DNA of 64,000 nt from Semisulcospira habei (Eukaryota; Mollusca; Gastropoda; Semisulcospiridae): the NCBI GenBank assembly GCA_036245525.1, contig BTPG01000003.1, forward strand, positions 141,020,120-141,084,119. The letters are read 5' to 3'. Below are positions 10,431 to 21,115 of the stretch, piece after piece. The notes under the pieces are model-generated. The model worked only from the letters and a program-made list of their open reading frames with translations, did not search any database and was not told the DNA's origin. The translations under genes were made by a program, and so were the position numbers. Positions within the stretch are counted from its first letter, which is position 1; every line of letters begins with the position of its first letter.

Positions 10431-10637
10431 TTAACTCATTCAGCCCCACGCAGTATTTCCCAAATTTTGGGGGCGACAATGATCTCACGACTATGCACCT
10501 GTTGCAGGAGATGGATCGACCATGATAATTCAAGGGTAGTGCCAGATTAGCTTGGCGCCAAGCTAATCTGGCACTACCTTTGAATTATCATGGTTGATCC
10601 ATCTCCTGCTGTAGTGCGTCAGGGCTGAATGGGTTAA
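10431..10637. mobile_element. hairpin element, family A, loop-less
   Basis: TTAA borders (10431-10434, 10634-10637). The centre is a continuous perfect palindrome, AGCTTGGCGCCAAGCT, with no spacer. Outer sequences are normal for A. Confidence 0.9.
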
Positions 10638-10641
10638 CGAG

Positions 10642-10735
10642 TTGATTATGGCTCAGTTGCAGTGCGCCTCAACTGGTCAGCGTTCGGGTCGAACTCCATA
10701 GGCAGAAAATAGCCATCCCTGTCCTCCATGACAAG
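10642..10735 (+). mobile_element. SINE type 1 fragment
   Basis: GGCTCAGTTGCAGTGCGCCT and GGTCGAACTCCATAGGCAG match the internal part of the SINE bodies at 8752-9172. It starts a few bases after the TTAA of the preceding A element. Confidence 0.65.
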
Positions 10736-10854
10736 AAAGAGGTTAAAACAAAATTTTAACGATTTTATTTTTTCGGCTCTGAGAAATCTGACTGGAAAAA
10801 AGTTTTGCCGGAGGAAACTTGGACACACATTAGACACGATATCAGGGCGGGAAG

Positions 10855-10950
10855 AAGGGGGGGGGGGGGGGGGAGGAATGGGGCGTGAGGGGAAATACAT
10901 CATGAGACAATGGTGCTGGTCTGTGATTTTGGACCATTCTGAAAAATATC
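10855..10950. repeat. G-run plus half of an F hairpin
   Basis: A run of about 16 G (10857-10873) is followed by GTGCTGGTCTGTGATTTTGG (from about 10911). The second F arm is missing. Confidence 0.65.
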
Positions 10951-11334
10951 GAGCTAGAAATAACTGACATCTTCAGCTGACGAACGAAAGCACAGTTTAC
11001 AAAGTTCATACTATAACAAGCCTGTTCCACGGAGTGAAAACCTATGAACGCAAGTCTGGCTCCGCTAAATGTGGTCCCGCTCAATTAACGCAGACCAGCA
11101 CCTCAAGGAGTTGCCGCCCTCTTATTGACGCTCTCCCGTATGGGAAGACAGGAAAGGTCTTCCAAATGTAGCAGAAGTGCGCCCGAAGAGAAAGTGATCT
11201 GAATCTCACAACAGAGAACATATATTATGTTCACTCAGATTTAGGCCGTGCCGTGATTCTTTCAATTCGAGGAAAGGAAAGAAGCCTTAGTTTTTGCCAC
11301 CACGAACATGATTTGAAAAGATCTGAGCAAATCT

Positions 11335-11420
11335 TGACCCCATCCAGGTTTAAACCCAAGACAATTTGGATGAAAGTCTAATGCGCTACAATCTTAGCTA
11401 CCCAGGTCTCCCATACAGAA
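11335..11420 (-). mobile_element. tRNA-like SINE head remnant
   Basis: On the minus strand, GGGTAGCTAAGATTGTAGCG resembles an A-box region and GGGTTTAAACCTGG resembles a B box about 45 bases downstream. Both boxes deviate from consensus and no body matches SINE type 1 or 2 here, so this call is tentative. Confidence 0.45.
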
Positions 11421-11439
11421 AATCTCAACAAAAGTGAAG

Positions 11440-11830
11440 TACGCTTAGAAAGAACAAGCACAAAACTGTGCTGTACTTGTCCTTTCTAAGCGTTCGTCTT
11501 TCTTTCTCATGAATTTCTTTGCATTTTACCCACTTGGCAGTCATCATTTTGGTGTGGATTTTGTATTTAAAATTCAGATACGGGGATCCAAAATCCAGAC
11601 CATAAGGGCGACTGACAAGCGTATAAAATACAAAGAAAATCCAACGAAAAATAACCACTCTTAGAAAAGCAATTCATTGTGTTGTAATTGTCTTTACTAC
11701 GGGTGTTTCTCAGTGTGTAAAATGCAAAGAAAATCCAACGAGGAAAGAAACACGTTTAGAAAAACAATTCATTGTGTTGTAATTGTTTTTTCTAAGCGTT
11801 TTTTTTTTCTTCGTCGGGATTTTCTTTGGT
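11440..11830. mobile_element. family N: nested palindromes
   Basis: Two stems, GCTTAGAAAGAACAAG...CTTGTCCTTTCTAAGC (about 11447-11495) and CGTTTAGAAAAACAATTC...AATTGTTTTTTCTAAGCG (about 11753-11799), lie within a larger inverted repeat (TTTCTTTGCATTTTAC at 11515 against AATGCAAAGAAAATCC at 11722). N pieces recur at 7540, 7838, 21658 and 46960. Confidence 0.6.
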
Positions 11831-11876
11831 GACCAAAAGGTTAAGACAATGCAAGTTGCAAGCATCACACAAACTG

Positions 11877-11930
11877 GGTGGGGGGGGGGGGGAGGGAGGG
11901 GGTGGGGGGGGGGGGAGGGAATAATTGCGA
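11877..11930 (+). repeat. poly-G tracts
   Basis: Three long G runs are separated by single A or T, making this a G-quadruplex-prone stretch. Confidence 0.85.
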
Positions 11931-11955
11931 TCATTTACTGTTCGCTGGTCTCGTG

Positions 11956-12045
11956 TTAACCCTTTGGCTGTCTGTAGCGGTTTTTTGTCGCGATGATTCC
12001 GGTAGAAATCGTCGCGACAAAAACAGCTACCGACAGTCAAAGTGC
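11956..12045. mobile_element. hairpin element, family C, right border lost
   Basis: Left TTAA (11956-11959) and TTAACCCTTTGGCTGTCTG are intact. The right end reads GACAGTCAAAGTGCG, so the right terminal TTAA has mutated or been deleted. Confidence 0.8.
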
Positions 12046-12827
12046 GAATCGCAGAACATCACCCATTTCCAGATAAACTGCAATAAATCAAAGTATCTTT
12101 TTGCCATCTGCCATTTAACCTGTTACGTTTTGTAAATTCGCTTCCTGCATCCGTCATTCGGGGCACGCTGTTAATTGGAAACGGAGACACTGACCGATGG
12201 GAGATATCGTTACTACGCAATTTTCGCACACATACACCTGGTCATTGGGACACTGGTTACCTCCCTCCAGAAAACCAGTGTGGGTGGCCGGTGGTACAGA
12301 GAACCTAAGTATAACGCGGTAGCTGGATACCATAACATCAGAGCTACATTAGTCGCTTTCGCGCGAATGCTTTGAAGAATTGACACGTTAAGTTTGTAAA
12401 GAAAAAAGCAGCCAATGAGTGGCGGAACCTCGAACCAGGTGACCTTTTTCTTTCTTAGGGTTAATCCGAGACTGTAGTGTATAAAAGACAAGACTATAAG
12501 TCCAATTAAAATCTCGCTTTTCACAAAATGGATTAATAGTACTCAGCCTTCACAGGGCAGTTGATTGCTAGTCACGCAAATAAATAATAAAAAAAAAATA
12601 AATAAATAAATAAATAATATTATTTTTTTAAAACAAGAAACGCGACCAAAATAAAAGTTGAATCAAGAAACGTTGTTTTGAAGGCCACGACTCCTTTGGT
12701 CATAATAATATGGTAGAGTATGGTAGAGTATCCTTTGCTCATAATTTATTTCCTGACTTGAAAATTCCCTATATTGATGTAGGGGCGCATAAGCCATACA
12801 CCCGTCGTTTAACGTCTTTGATCCATG
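12046..12827. other. no gene; AT-rich stretch at 12583-12635
   Basis: Includes an (AAAT)n-like stretch at 12594-12616 and a short duplication of TATGGTAGAG at about 12708-12729. No protein motif is seen. Confidence 0.5.
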
Positions 12828-13034
12828 TTAACCCCAAGGCGGCATTTGGCCAGATTTCGGAGGAGTCATCTGACGACTACGTTCCAGTTGCATAAGAATG
12901 GATCGACCATGATAATTCCAGGGTAGTGCCAGATAAGCTTGGCGCCTGGTGGCGCCAAGCTTATCTGGCACTACCCTGGAATTACCATGGTCGATCCATT
13001 CCCTGGTATAGTGCCTTAGGGCAAGATAGGTTGA
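12828..13034. mobile_element. hairpin element, family A, with private paired changes
   Basis: Left TTAA at 12828-12831; right end worn to TTGA (13031-13034). Both arms carry CCAGGG/CCCTGG instead of CAAGGG/CCCTTG, and ATAAGC/GCTTAT instead of ATTAGC/GCTAAT. The outer regions have diverged much more than the stem. Confidence 0.85.
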
Positions 13035-13204
13035 GGTTTGCCATACCTTTGGCATAGACTCGTTACGCCCCTATTTTGAGTTAGCTTTGCTAATCTGCCC
13101 ACTGCTCCTACCTAAAAGCATTTTGCCGAACGTTCCTTCTTTGTAGTTTCATCCGCAAATGTAATCATAAACATCCTCAAATCGATCGACCCATCTTCGG
13201 ATTT

Positions 13205-13270
13205 TTACTGCCTGTGGCTGCATCCGGTTGGGCTCTTTTAACCCCACGGACCATGCAGCCACAGGTACTG
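13205..13270. repeat. isolated inverted repeat
   Basis: TGCCTGTGGCTGCATCC pairs with CATGCAGCCACAGGTAC around a loop containing TTTTAACCCC. It slightly resembles 24043-24107. Confidence 0.5.
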
Positions 13271-13743
13271 TTTGCCAGTACCACTGTGTCTGTTTGCAAC
13301 GGGAGGGTTAACCTTGGCCGAACAAAGCTCAGTGAAAAGCTGGAGACAAATCCTCAGTGTTACAACACAGCCCTTGTCAGATTAGCCCTTCCACGTCCAA
13401 GCCAAGTCGCATACGCTTCTGCACACTGGTTGGTACCGCTGACCGCGGTAGCGAATCGAGGGAGACAACCGAGTGACGCTTCTGCCATTGTTCGTGTGCG
13501 CATCAGTGTCTGGTGACGTTTGCATTTAAAACTGCTTAGAAGACTAGATATTTTGAGACTAAAATATTTTTTAATAATTATCTTGTTACATGGCAACATT
13601 GCAAAAGAAGTCTAGAAAAGCTGGTCACGTACTCCCAATAAGATATTTGATGGTTTTTTTTTTCTTCATACTAAAATTGTGTGTTGTACTTGCTTGCTAA
13701 ACATTAGTAGCTGCACAGCACGATCACGTCGCGGAAGACGGTT

Positions 13744-13830
13744 GGACGTGATAATTCAAGGGTAGTGCCAGATTAGCTTGGCGCCTGGGGCGCCAAGCTA
13801 ATCTGCCACAACTCTTGAACGACCACGACT
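13744..13830. mobile_element. hairpin core, family A, flanks lost
   Basis: ATAATTCAAGGGTAGTGCC is followed by GGCGCC-TGG-GGCGCC and the return arm, which decays to CCACAACTCTTGAACG. No TTAA border is visible. Confidence 0.75.
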
Positions 13831-13966
13831 GATTCAGCTCGATCAGTTTGTGTTGTAACTCTCTCTCTCTATCTCTCGTTGTTTATTTAAATTAGAAAAA
13901 TAAATTCATATTACAATATTTATCTGTGTTCCCCGGTGAATGTTTGCGTGTGCTCGTTTTTGTGTG

Positions 13967-14090
13967 TGCGTGTGTGCATGCATGCATGCATGCGTGCGTA
14001 GTAGTCTTTCTTTCTGTCTGTCTATCCGTGTGTGTGCGTGCGCGTGTGTGTATGCGCGTGCGTGTGTGTGCGCGTGCGTGCGTGCCTAAT
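13967..14090 (+). repeat. TG/CGTG simple repeat
   Basis: Alternating TGTG, GCAT and GCGTG tracts. The cysteine/valine-rich open frame across it is compositional. Confidence 0.85.
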
Positions 14091-14322
14091 ATTACGCAGT
14101 GGTTACACTGGGAGTCCCTGCTGAATTATTGCGCTTTAAAAGGACATGACAACCTAACCCGATAACACCAGGCACTAATCAAGATGCAGAGAAAAGTTTC
14201 ACCTTTCAACAACAATACAGTATAAAAACCGATGAGACGTTCAAACCATCCTTCAGTGTGTTGATAGAAGGATGAGGGGGGAAAAACGGGGGCGAGTGTG
14301 TCACAAAAAAACGATGAGATTT

Positions 14323-14533
14323 TTAACCCCTTCGCTGCCACTGATCACAAATTTCGCGACAGAAACGACTGCACACTGATCGACATTCGCGTGGAGGACA
14401 CAGATGTAAGTGAGACACAATCAGGCATGAAGAACACAGGACTAACAAGAGACATAATTCCTCATGAGCCCCCGCGATTCATGTCTCTTGCAGATAGTTA
14501 GCGTTTTCCTTGCCCTGTTAGTTAAAAGGTTAA
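14323..14533. mobile_element. family D element, TTAA-bounded
   Basis: Starts TTAACCCCTTCGCTGCC and ends GTTAAAAGGTTAA (14530-14533). The central stem is partly collapsed: CATAATTCCTCATGAGCC is present, but the return arm is only CGATTCATGTCTCTTGC. The left interior matches 36490-36676. Confidence 0.8.
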
Positions 14534-14616
14534 CCCATTTTTTAATGCGTTGAGGTTGGTGTTGATACAGAAAGGGGAGCGAAGCCTGGGGAAGAGGAGA
14601 TGGGGGGGGGGGGATC

Positions 14617-14672
14617 TGTCATTTTTAATTTTAACCCACTTGTCAAAAAATGGGTTAAAATTGAAAATGACA
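14617..14672. repeat. AT-rich inverted repeat with TTAACCC arms
   Basis: TGTCATTTTTAATTTTAACC pairs with GGTTAAAATTGAAAATGACA around a short loop. It may be a separate small hairpin element. Confidence 0.6.
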
Positions 14673-14779
14673 TGAGGAAAACAGCATGAAAACTTCACTT
14701 TTTTTTTTTGTCATGGCTCATGATTTAGATTTGCGGGTTGTACGTGGTGAATCAAACTCGCTTGACAACCTGATTATAT

Positions 14780-14850
14780 AATTCACGCAAGACAGTTCAA
14801 GGGCAGTGCCTAATAGACACTGCCCTTGAACTCTCACGCGTGATTTATCT
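14780..14850. mobile_element. minimal A-like hairpin
   Basis: AGTTCAAGGGCAGTGCC-TAATA-GACACTGCCCTTGAACT lies within weaker outer pairing. The GGCGCC centre of A and B is missing in both arms. Confidence 0.65.
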
Positions 14851-15127
14851 CCTGCTTGCGCACTGGAAGTAAACAAATTCAAAACGAAAGTTCAAGTGTG
14901 TGAAAACAATAAAGTGTACGGAAAGGGTTAATGCATTACTCGTAAGGGAGATTGGGAGGGTGCGGTAGCGGGGACCAAGTTGGGGTACGGAAATGTGTTT
15001 TCACGATGTCTTTCAATCCACAGTATTTATTTCCCCTAGTCCCTGTAAAACGGCATAATTTTCTTGTTGTACAGTGACCAGACCAAATGAATACTGTAAA
15101 AGATACAAGTCTTCTGTTACAGTGACT

Positions 15128-15241
15128 AGATGATGATGATGAAACTTTTTAAAATTCAGGATAAAGTTTTAGGCATGCGAATGCCTCTCTTACAAACTAC
15201 TCTACACACATAAATATACATCGAGCAACACAGTAAAATAT
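15128..15241 (-). mobile_element. LINE 3' end with (ATC)n tail
   Basis: On the minus strand the sequence reads GGCATTCGCATGCCTAAAAC, then TTATCCTGAA, then a CATCATCATC tail. This matches the plus-strand tail at 39340-39438. It is probably the 3' end of the LINE at 15640-16495, separated from it by the B element at 15242. Confidence 0.65.
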
Positions 15242-15455
15242 TTAACTCATTCTACCCCATCACCGAAATCCCCCAAATTTGCTGTTGTCCTCTGAAGACT
15301 GCATTGCAGTGCAGGACACAGATCGACCATGATAGTTCAAGGGTGATGCCAGTATAGCTTGGCGCCCATAGGCGCCAAGCTATTCTCGCATCACCCTTGA
15401 ACTATCATGGTCGATCTTTATCTTGCTGTGGTGTGTCTGGGGTAAAATGAGTTAA
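15242..15455. mobile_element. hairpin element, family B, complete
   Basis: TTAA at 15242-15245 and 15452-15455. Very close to the copy at 6799, with two unpaired stem changes (AGTATAGC; TTCTCGCAT). It seems to sit inside a LINE 3' region. Confidence 0.9.
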
Positions 15456-15639
15456 AAAAAGAAACAAACAAACATAGTGTCAAGAACATTCAAGTGTACG
15501 AAAAGCATAAAAGGCGAAAAAAAACAAACAAACAAACACAATTAAGCGACAAAAGCTGAAGGTCATATTGTAATTAGAACATGTCTCTGAGAGTACAGCA
15601 TCAATAGAGGAGAATTGAATCGTGGTATTAGTTTACCGA

Positions 15640-16495
15640 AATATTAGTATTAGTAAAACGCGATAGGGCGATCATTAAAAATACTAAATTTAGAAATAGA
15701 CTTAAGATGCTGGGGTAAAATTATTCCATGCTTTTGCACCTGAAAAGGCCAGGCTAGTTTTACATATATCTAGTCTTGTTCTTGGTAGGTGGAGCGACCT
15801 GTTTCTCGTGTTCGGTCTATGATTATCTAAAAACAGAGTTCACAAATGGAGTGGGGCCCTCTTGTGTAGAATCTTGTATATTAATACACGCCGATTAAAT
15901 TCGAATTGTTTGTTTAATGCCAGCAATTTAAGAGATTTTATTTTTGTTTATCTGTGGGGGCGGGTCCAGGCAGTATGAGTTTAACACCTCGACGATACAG
16001 AGAATTTACTTTTTTTCATATGAACTTCGCTGCAACCGTCCCAGACAGTGGAACTGTAATTACAGTGCGTTTTGATATGCGTGTGGAAGAAAAGTTTGCA
16101 AACTTCAGGGTTAACTATACGGCTGGAGCTTAGACAATAGGAACAAGTTTTTGGACAAAGTTTTGCATACGTTATCAACATGAGGTTTCCAGTTTAACTG
16201 GTAGTCTACTGTTACGCCCCCCAGGCGACCCTTAGTTACTTGTTCTATAGGTTGCCCATCTAAGTAAGTGTTAAAGTTGGTAGGCTGCGCTGGTGTTTCT
16301 GGCGTGTTGTAACTAACATGCTCTTTGTCTTTGGAATGCTAATTATCATGTGATTATTAATGCACCAGTCAGCTACTTCGTCCAGGCTCTGCTGGAGAAC
16401 CTCACTGATGTTCGCTAGCTCCTTGTTAGATGTGTGTACGGTTGTGTCGTCAGCGAACAGATCACAGTTAGCCTCTGGGCGAGATATGCACAGCG
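15640..16495 (-). mobile_element. CR1-like LINE, degraded RT C-terminus
   Basis: The minus strand encodes the RT catalytic box CDLFADDTTVHTSNKE (about 16420-16470) and then WCINNHMIISIPKTKSMLVT with TRQKHQ. After gaps it encodes HIKTHCNYSSTVWDGCSEVH (about 16015-16075) and, near 15720-15775, LDICKTSLAFSGAKAWNNF. The order matches the RT and C-terminal region of the LINE at 47897-48678. Stops and frameshifts separate the pieces. Homology starts just upstream of the FADD box, so the copy is 5'-truncated at about 16495. Confidence 0.85.
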
Positions 16496-16619
16496 GACGA
16501 AATGAAGACATTGATACACATCATGAAAATACATTTCTCTACACCGGCGTATGTAAGGAGACAATGTTCGCAACATTCACCATTCCGATACTACAGTGCG
16601 AGGATTGGTCTGATGAAGT

Positions 16620-16820
16620 TTAACCCATTCAGCCATGACGCACTACAGCAGGAGATGGGTCGACCATGATAATTCAAGGGTAGTGTCAGATTAGCTTGCC
16701 AAGCTAATCTGGCACTGCCCTTGAATTATCATGGTCGATCCATCTCCTACAAAAGGTGCATAGTCGTAGGATGACGCCTCCAAAATTTGGGAAATACTTG
16801 CGTCGGGCTGAATGAGTTAA
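16620..16820. mobile_element. hairpin element, family A, reverse orientation, shortened centre
   Basis: TTAA at 16620-16623 and 16817-16820. The centre is TTAGCTTGCCAAGCTAA, lacking the GGCGCC block symmetrically. The flank with GCATAGTCG and CCTCCAAAATTTGGG is on the right, opposite to the copy at 7612. Confidence 0.9.
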
Positions 16821-17397
16821 AGATGCCTCTCGCGGGTGGAAGGTTCATGGATACATTATGCATCTTGCACCTGAAGAGGGGAATTACTCAGGAACGCAAT
16901 CGCCAGTCCACAGAAATATACAGATAAATAACAAGGCAGTCAAATGCATCCCATTATGTGTATATATACAGGGATGTCTATGACTATCTTGTTATTTGTC
17001 AGTGTATTTTTTTGTGGTCTGGCGACTGGATTCCTGATAGGAAGGGGCAGGGAATCTAACCTTTTATCTGTCCAGAGCTGAGTAATTCCCCTTGATACGT
17101 GTACTACTTCTACAAAAACTGGTTTGTGAGTGTGCATTTTACAGACTCTTGAATAAAAGGAAAGAGGCTTTGCGGAGAAAAGGTATTTGGCCTCAGCATA
17201 GGCAGAGGGAATCGAAGATATTTCTGCCCAGAAGTGTGTGGCCTTGACTAGTTTGGAGCCAGTCACGAGCACTATACTCATGGCACACATTCTATTGACG
17301 CTCGTAGCCAGTCAGGGGCACAACGCTCTTGTTAGAAAAAGATCTGTTCCCTCCCCTGTACTCTCATTTAAGTGAGTGAATTCACATCCTGCGCCAG
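16821..17397. other. nothing recognised
   Basis: Contains one open frame of 116 codons (16940-17290, -) with no recognisable domain. I treat it as non-coding. Confidence 0.45.
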
Positions 17398-17409
17398 CCA
17401 CTAAGCAAG
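17398..17409. repeat. left target-site duplication of the SINE
   Basis: CCACTAAGCAAG recurs exactly at 19805-19816, on the far side of the SINE and its nested LINE. Confidence 0.85.
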
Positions 17410-17416
17410 TCCGAAA

Positions 17417-17481
17417 TAGTTGAGGCGGCTAAGCGTTGGAGCAAGAGAGCGAAGGGAATCGCCGGGTCGTGGGTTCGAGTC
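17417..17481 (+). promoter_or_regulatory. Pol III internal promoter (A box and B box) of SINE type 1
   Basis: TAGTTGAGGCG at 17417-17427 fits the A-box pattern, and GTTCGAGTC at 17473-17481 fits the B-box pattern. The spacing of about 45 bases is typical of tRNA-derived promoters. The segment does not fold as an intact tRNA. Confidence 0.75.
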
Positions 17482-17686
17482 TCCGTCCCGGCCCCGGTAG
17501 CTGGACTCGCAATCCAGGGAAAAAAGACGGGCTTGTTCCATAGCATGTCCGTTGAAAGGTCCTGGTAAATCAAAGTGGCACAGTTGTAGTGCACCTGAAT
17601 TGATCAGTGTTCAGGTCGTACTCCACAGGCAATAGATTTCCCTGTCCCTCTTAACCCGTCCGTCAGGGCCGTCCATTATCATTTTT

Positions 17687-17699
17687 GTGCCGTGGACGT
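17687..17699. repeat. left target-site duplication of the nested LINE
   Basis: GTGCCGTGGACGT is repeated exactly at 19767-19779, where the SINE sequence resumes. Confidence 0.9.
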
Positions 17700-17821
17700 C
17701 TCCTTCTTCTTCTTCTCGAACGCCGTCACACTTGGAGTTTGGCTCTCAAAGTGAAATCTGCGGTCTTCTGTAGCACCTCCACAGGCCTGTGCAGTTTCTC
17801 TTGTAGAGTGGCGGGCTTCTG

Positions 17822-18544
17822 TCATATCTCCTCCCTCAGCAGCTGGTGGTTCCCACAGTCCTGGAGGATGTGCTCTGTGGTCTGTTCTGCTTCTCCACAA
17901 GGGCACAGGGGAGATGGCACGAGGTGAAAGCGTCTGTGCAGGTGGAAATTGAGTCGGTTGTGCCCGGTCCTCAGACGGAAGATGGTCACATGCTCTTGTC
18001 TGGACAGCTGATGGTAACTGTCTAGGGGTCGTTGTGGTGGTCTGTACACAGACTTAATGATGGCCTTCATCTCTGTGAAGCTGACTCCATTTTCGTCTTG
18101 TTCTTTTTCTGCACCCACTTTTGCCATTCTGTCAGCTTCTTCATTGCCATAGATGCCACAGTGTGAAGGGATCCACTGCAGCACCAGTCTGGTGCACTTG
18201 ATGTTTTGCAGTGCCTCTTGTAGACGTGGCAGTTTGCTTGCTGTTGCTGCCTCAAGAACGGACATGGCATCAGTCAGGAAGACAATCTGGGCATCAGGGT
18301 CTGCAGTGCCACAAAGGGTGTTTGCAGCACGGACCAGGGCTTCCACCTCAGCTCTGTAATTTGTGCAGTGAAGGTCTGTTGATACTGCCTCTGCCTGCCA
18401 TTTTCCGTTTGGGTACTGAATGTACACCCTAGCTCCTCCATTCTGAACTGCATCTGTGGCTGATCCATCGGTGTATGCCCGTATCCATGCTTCCTGGGGA
18501 TACTTTTCTTCCAGCATGGCCAGTGTCAGGGCTTTCTTGCTCAC
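17822..18544 (-). pseudogene. LINE pol fragment: RNase H domain and cysteine motif
   Basis: Longest uninterrupted piece (240 codons) of the LINE at 17700-19766. Acidic residues expected for RNase H are present: D in YTDGSAT, E in AEVEAL, D in LTDAM, and D in NEEAD. The C-terminal CPCG..H...C pattern resembles the zinc-binding end of I-type ORF2 proteins. It is separated from the RT part by a stop at about 18617. Confidence 0.9.
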
Positions 18545-19156
18545 AGCGCTGTGCTCATCTTTGGTGGTGATGTAGGGTACCGTGGAAGAGATGGTGATGT
18601 TTTCTGGCTTACTTTCTCAGGGTGGAAGGTCACTAGCAGGATTCAGAGCCTCTACCTGCGCAGGGAGCTTTGCCTGGTATTTTCTCTGCAGAGCTCTCGT
18701 CTCCTTCACAAAGCTTGATCTTTTCAGTCTCCCTGAGGTTGGTTGTTTCATCCTGGCATTCATAGGATGGTCTTTGGAAGACTTAACCTTTGTGAACTGT
18801 ATCAAGGCTTTGCAATCTCTTCTCATACGCAAGGGTGGGATGGCTGTTGTCTCTTCCATCTTTTCAATTGGTGTGGATCTCATTGCGCCGGTGATGATAC
18901 GCAGTGCCTGGTTCTGAACTGTATCAATGGTCTGCTGGTGTGACTGGGCTGCCGTCAACCATGTATTGGATCCGTACTCAAGGTGTGGTCTCACTGTGCC
19001 TTGATAAACATTTTAGAGGATCTTTTCATTGGCTCCCCATTGTGTTGCAGCCAGCTTCCTCATGATGTTCAGCTTTCTTCTAGCTTTCGCTTCTGCGTTC
19101 CAAATGTGCGGCTTCCACGTCAGCCTCTTGTCAAGGGTGACGCCCAGGTATGTCTG

Positions 19157-19754
19157 TTAGTCATCATACCGCAGTGGGGTGTTGCCCAGTGTTAAGTTGC
19201 CAGCCTTTGCTTTGTTGGAGAGAGAGAAGAGTGTGGCTGATGATTTTTCTGTGTTGATGGTCACACACCAGTTGTTGGTCCAGTCTGTCAGCCTGTCCAG
19301 GGCTAGCTGCATCCTGTATGTAGCAATTGTTGCATACTCTTCTGTGCACCAGAGTACCAGGTCATCTGCGTATAGGGCTGCGTGGACTCCTTTTGGTAGC
19401 TCTGGCACAAGGTCGTTGATGAAGAGTATGAACAGGGTCGGTGGTATGACTCCCCCCCCTGTGGCACCCAGGACGCAGCAGCACTTTTTGGCCACCGTAC
19501 ACATCCACTGTCACACGGGCTCTGCCATTGTGCAGGTATAACTTGGTCCACCGATACATGTTCCCATGGATGCCACTGCGAAGGAGTTTCACAAGGAGAC
19601 CATCCGTCCACACCTTGTCGAAAGCCTTCTGTAGGTCAATGAAGGCAGCCAATGTCACCTTCTGATCTTGAAAGGCATCTTCTATGACCTGTGCAAGGTG
19701 TGTTGTCTGGTCTTCTGTATTCTTGTGGCTTCTGAAGCCGACTTGCTCTGGCAC
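19157..19754 (-). pseudogene. LINE pol fragment: reverse transcriptase core
   Basis: Two overlapping frames cover the fingers/palm region: one with DLQKAFDKVWTDGLLVKLL, the other with GGVIPPTLFILFINDLVPEL and the catalytic YADD. They are joined by a single-base length change in a run of eight or so C/G at about 19451-19458. The start is lost at the 5' truncation (19766). Confidence 0.9.
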
Positions 19755-19766
19755 GATAATGCTCTC

Positions 19767-19779
19767 GTGCCGTGGACGT
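19767..19779. repeat. right target-site duplication of the nested LINE
   Basis: GTGCCGTGGACGT, identical to 17687-17699. Confidence 0.9.
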
Positions 19780-19804
19780 TAAACCCAAACTAACCAACCA
19801 CCAA
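19780..19804 (+). mobile_element. SINE type 1, 3' tail after the LINE insertion
   Basis: TAAACCCAAACTAACCAACC matches the 3' tail of the copies at 9121-9170 and 63041-63066. Confidence 0.85.
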
Positions 19805-19816
19805 CCACTAAGCAAG
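19805..19816. repeat. right target-site duplication of the SINE
   Basis: CCACTAAGCAAG, identical to 17398-17409. Confidence 0.85.
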
Positions 19817-20503
<687 letters not shown>

Positions 20504-20662
20504 CTACGTGAATAGATACTATTCTCTCTCGGTGTCAAGATGCTGCTTTGTTCGACTTCGTCTACATTTTCTTCTCCTTTTTTTCTTTTGTGTGCCCTAC
20601 TTTCCTGTCTAGTGCCAACTGCCTAAGACAGATCCACCGGAATAACTTGAAGGTGGTGCATA

Positions 20663-20870
20663 TTAAAAGACGCAGTTTGTGTTGTTGAAATCACTGTAAA
20701 TTCAATGTGAATTCTGCGTCCAAGATCACCCGCCGTCTAATGAACACAGATACAAAACGGTTTCAGCAAGAGGCATAGATCCTCATGAGCCCCCGCAACT
20801 GCGGGGGTCATGAGGATCTATGCTTCTTGAAGTTGGGTGGTGTTCACGTTTTCGGTAGTGAAGGGGTTAA
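20663..20870. mobile_element. family D element
   Basis: The right end GGTAGTGAAGGGGTTAA (TTAA 20867-20870) is sharp; the left end is worn (TTAA 20663-20666). The central stem CATAGATCCTCATGAGCC returns as GGGGGTCATGAGGATCTATG with one missing base. Confidence 0.8.
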
Positions 20871-20937
20871 CTTGTCGCCTACGGTGTTTTCCAATTCAGT
20901 GGCGGGTCAGTTACTTCCTGTAAGGGACCGGGAGTGC

Positions 20938-20988
20938 GGGGGGTGGGGGTGGGGTGGGTGGGGGTTGGGGGGGTGGGGGTGGTGTCCA
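20938..20988 (+). repeat. G/T-rich tract
   Basis: Runs of G separated by single T, with at least six G-runs; a potential quadruplex. Confidence 0.8.
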
Positions 20989-21065
20989 ACATTATGTTTA
21001 GGACCTTAAACCTGTGAAAGGTGGCATATCCCCCAAGATTCGCCCCTCCGAGTATCCTCAACACG

Positions 21066-21115
21066 TTCGGCTGTTACGCCGCGTATCCGGAAACGACGCG
21101 TCTCAAATGAGTTAA
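21066..21115. mobile_element. family H remnant
   Basis: GCCGCGTATCCGGAAACGAC and ACGCGTCTCAAATGAGTTAA match the right half of H elements. It shares its terminal TTAA (21112-21115) with the A element on its right. Confidence 0.6.

Larger units (their letters stand above)
17410..17699 (+). mobile_element. tRNA-derived SINE (type 1), 5' part
   Basis: A tRNA-like head with A and B boxes (17417-17481) is followed by the body CCGTTGAAAGGTCCTGG, TTCAGGTCGTACTCCACAGG and GGGCCGTCCATTATCA. The SINE is interrupted at GTGCCGTGGACGT by a LINE and resumes at 19780. Without the LINE it would be about 315 bp. This is the only copy in the window with a clear head, so it defines the family. Its 3' end is rich in AACCAACC rather than poly-A. 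Confidence 0.85.
17700..19766 (-). mobile_element. I-type LINE with RT and RNase H, 5'-truncated, inserted in a SINE
   Basis: A minus-strand pol remnant of about 2.07 kb. In order it encodes an RT part (FRSHKNTEDQTTHL, AFIDLQKAFDKVW, then GVIPPTLFILFIND and AALYADDLVLW) and a post-RT region (MRPHLEYGSNTWL). These are followed by an RNase H domain with YTDGSAT, NYRAEVEAL, FLTDAMSVLEA and IPSHCGIYGNEEAD, and a terminal CPCGEAEQTTEHIL cysteine motif. RNase H after RT is characteristic of I-group LINEs. The copy carries a frameshift in a C-run at about 19451-19458 and in-frame stops near 19157, 19013, 18617 and 17822, so it is dead. The 3' tail is short and ends in GAA repeats next to the duplication. 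Confidence 0.93.

Noticed and set aside
17417..17490. tRNA gene candidate
   Set aside because: A and B boxes are present, but the sequence does not fold into a tRNA and is followed by a SINE body with target duplications.
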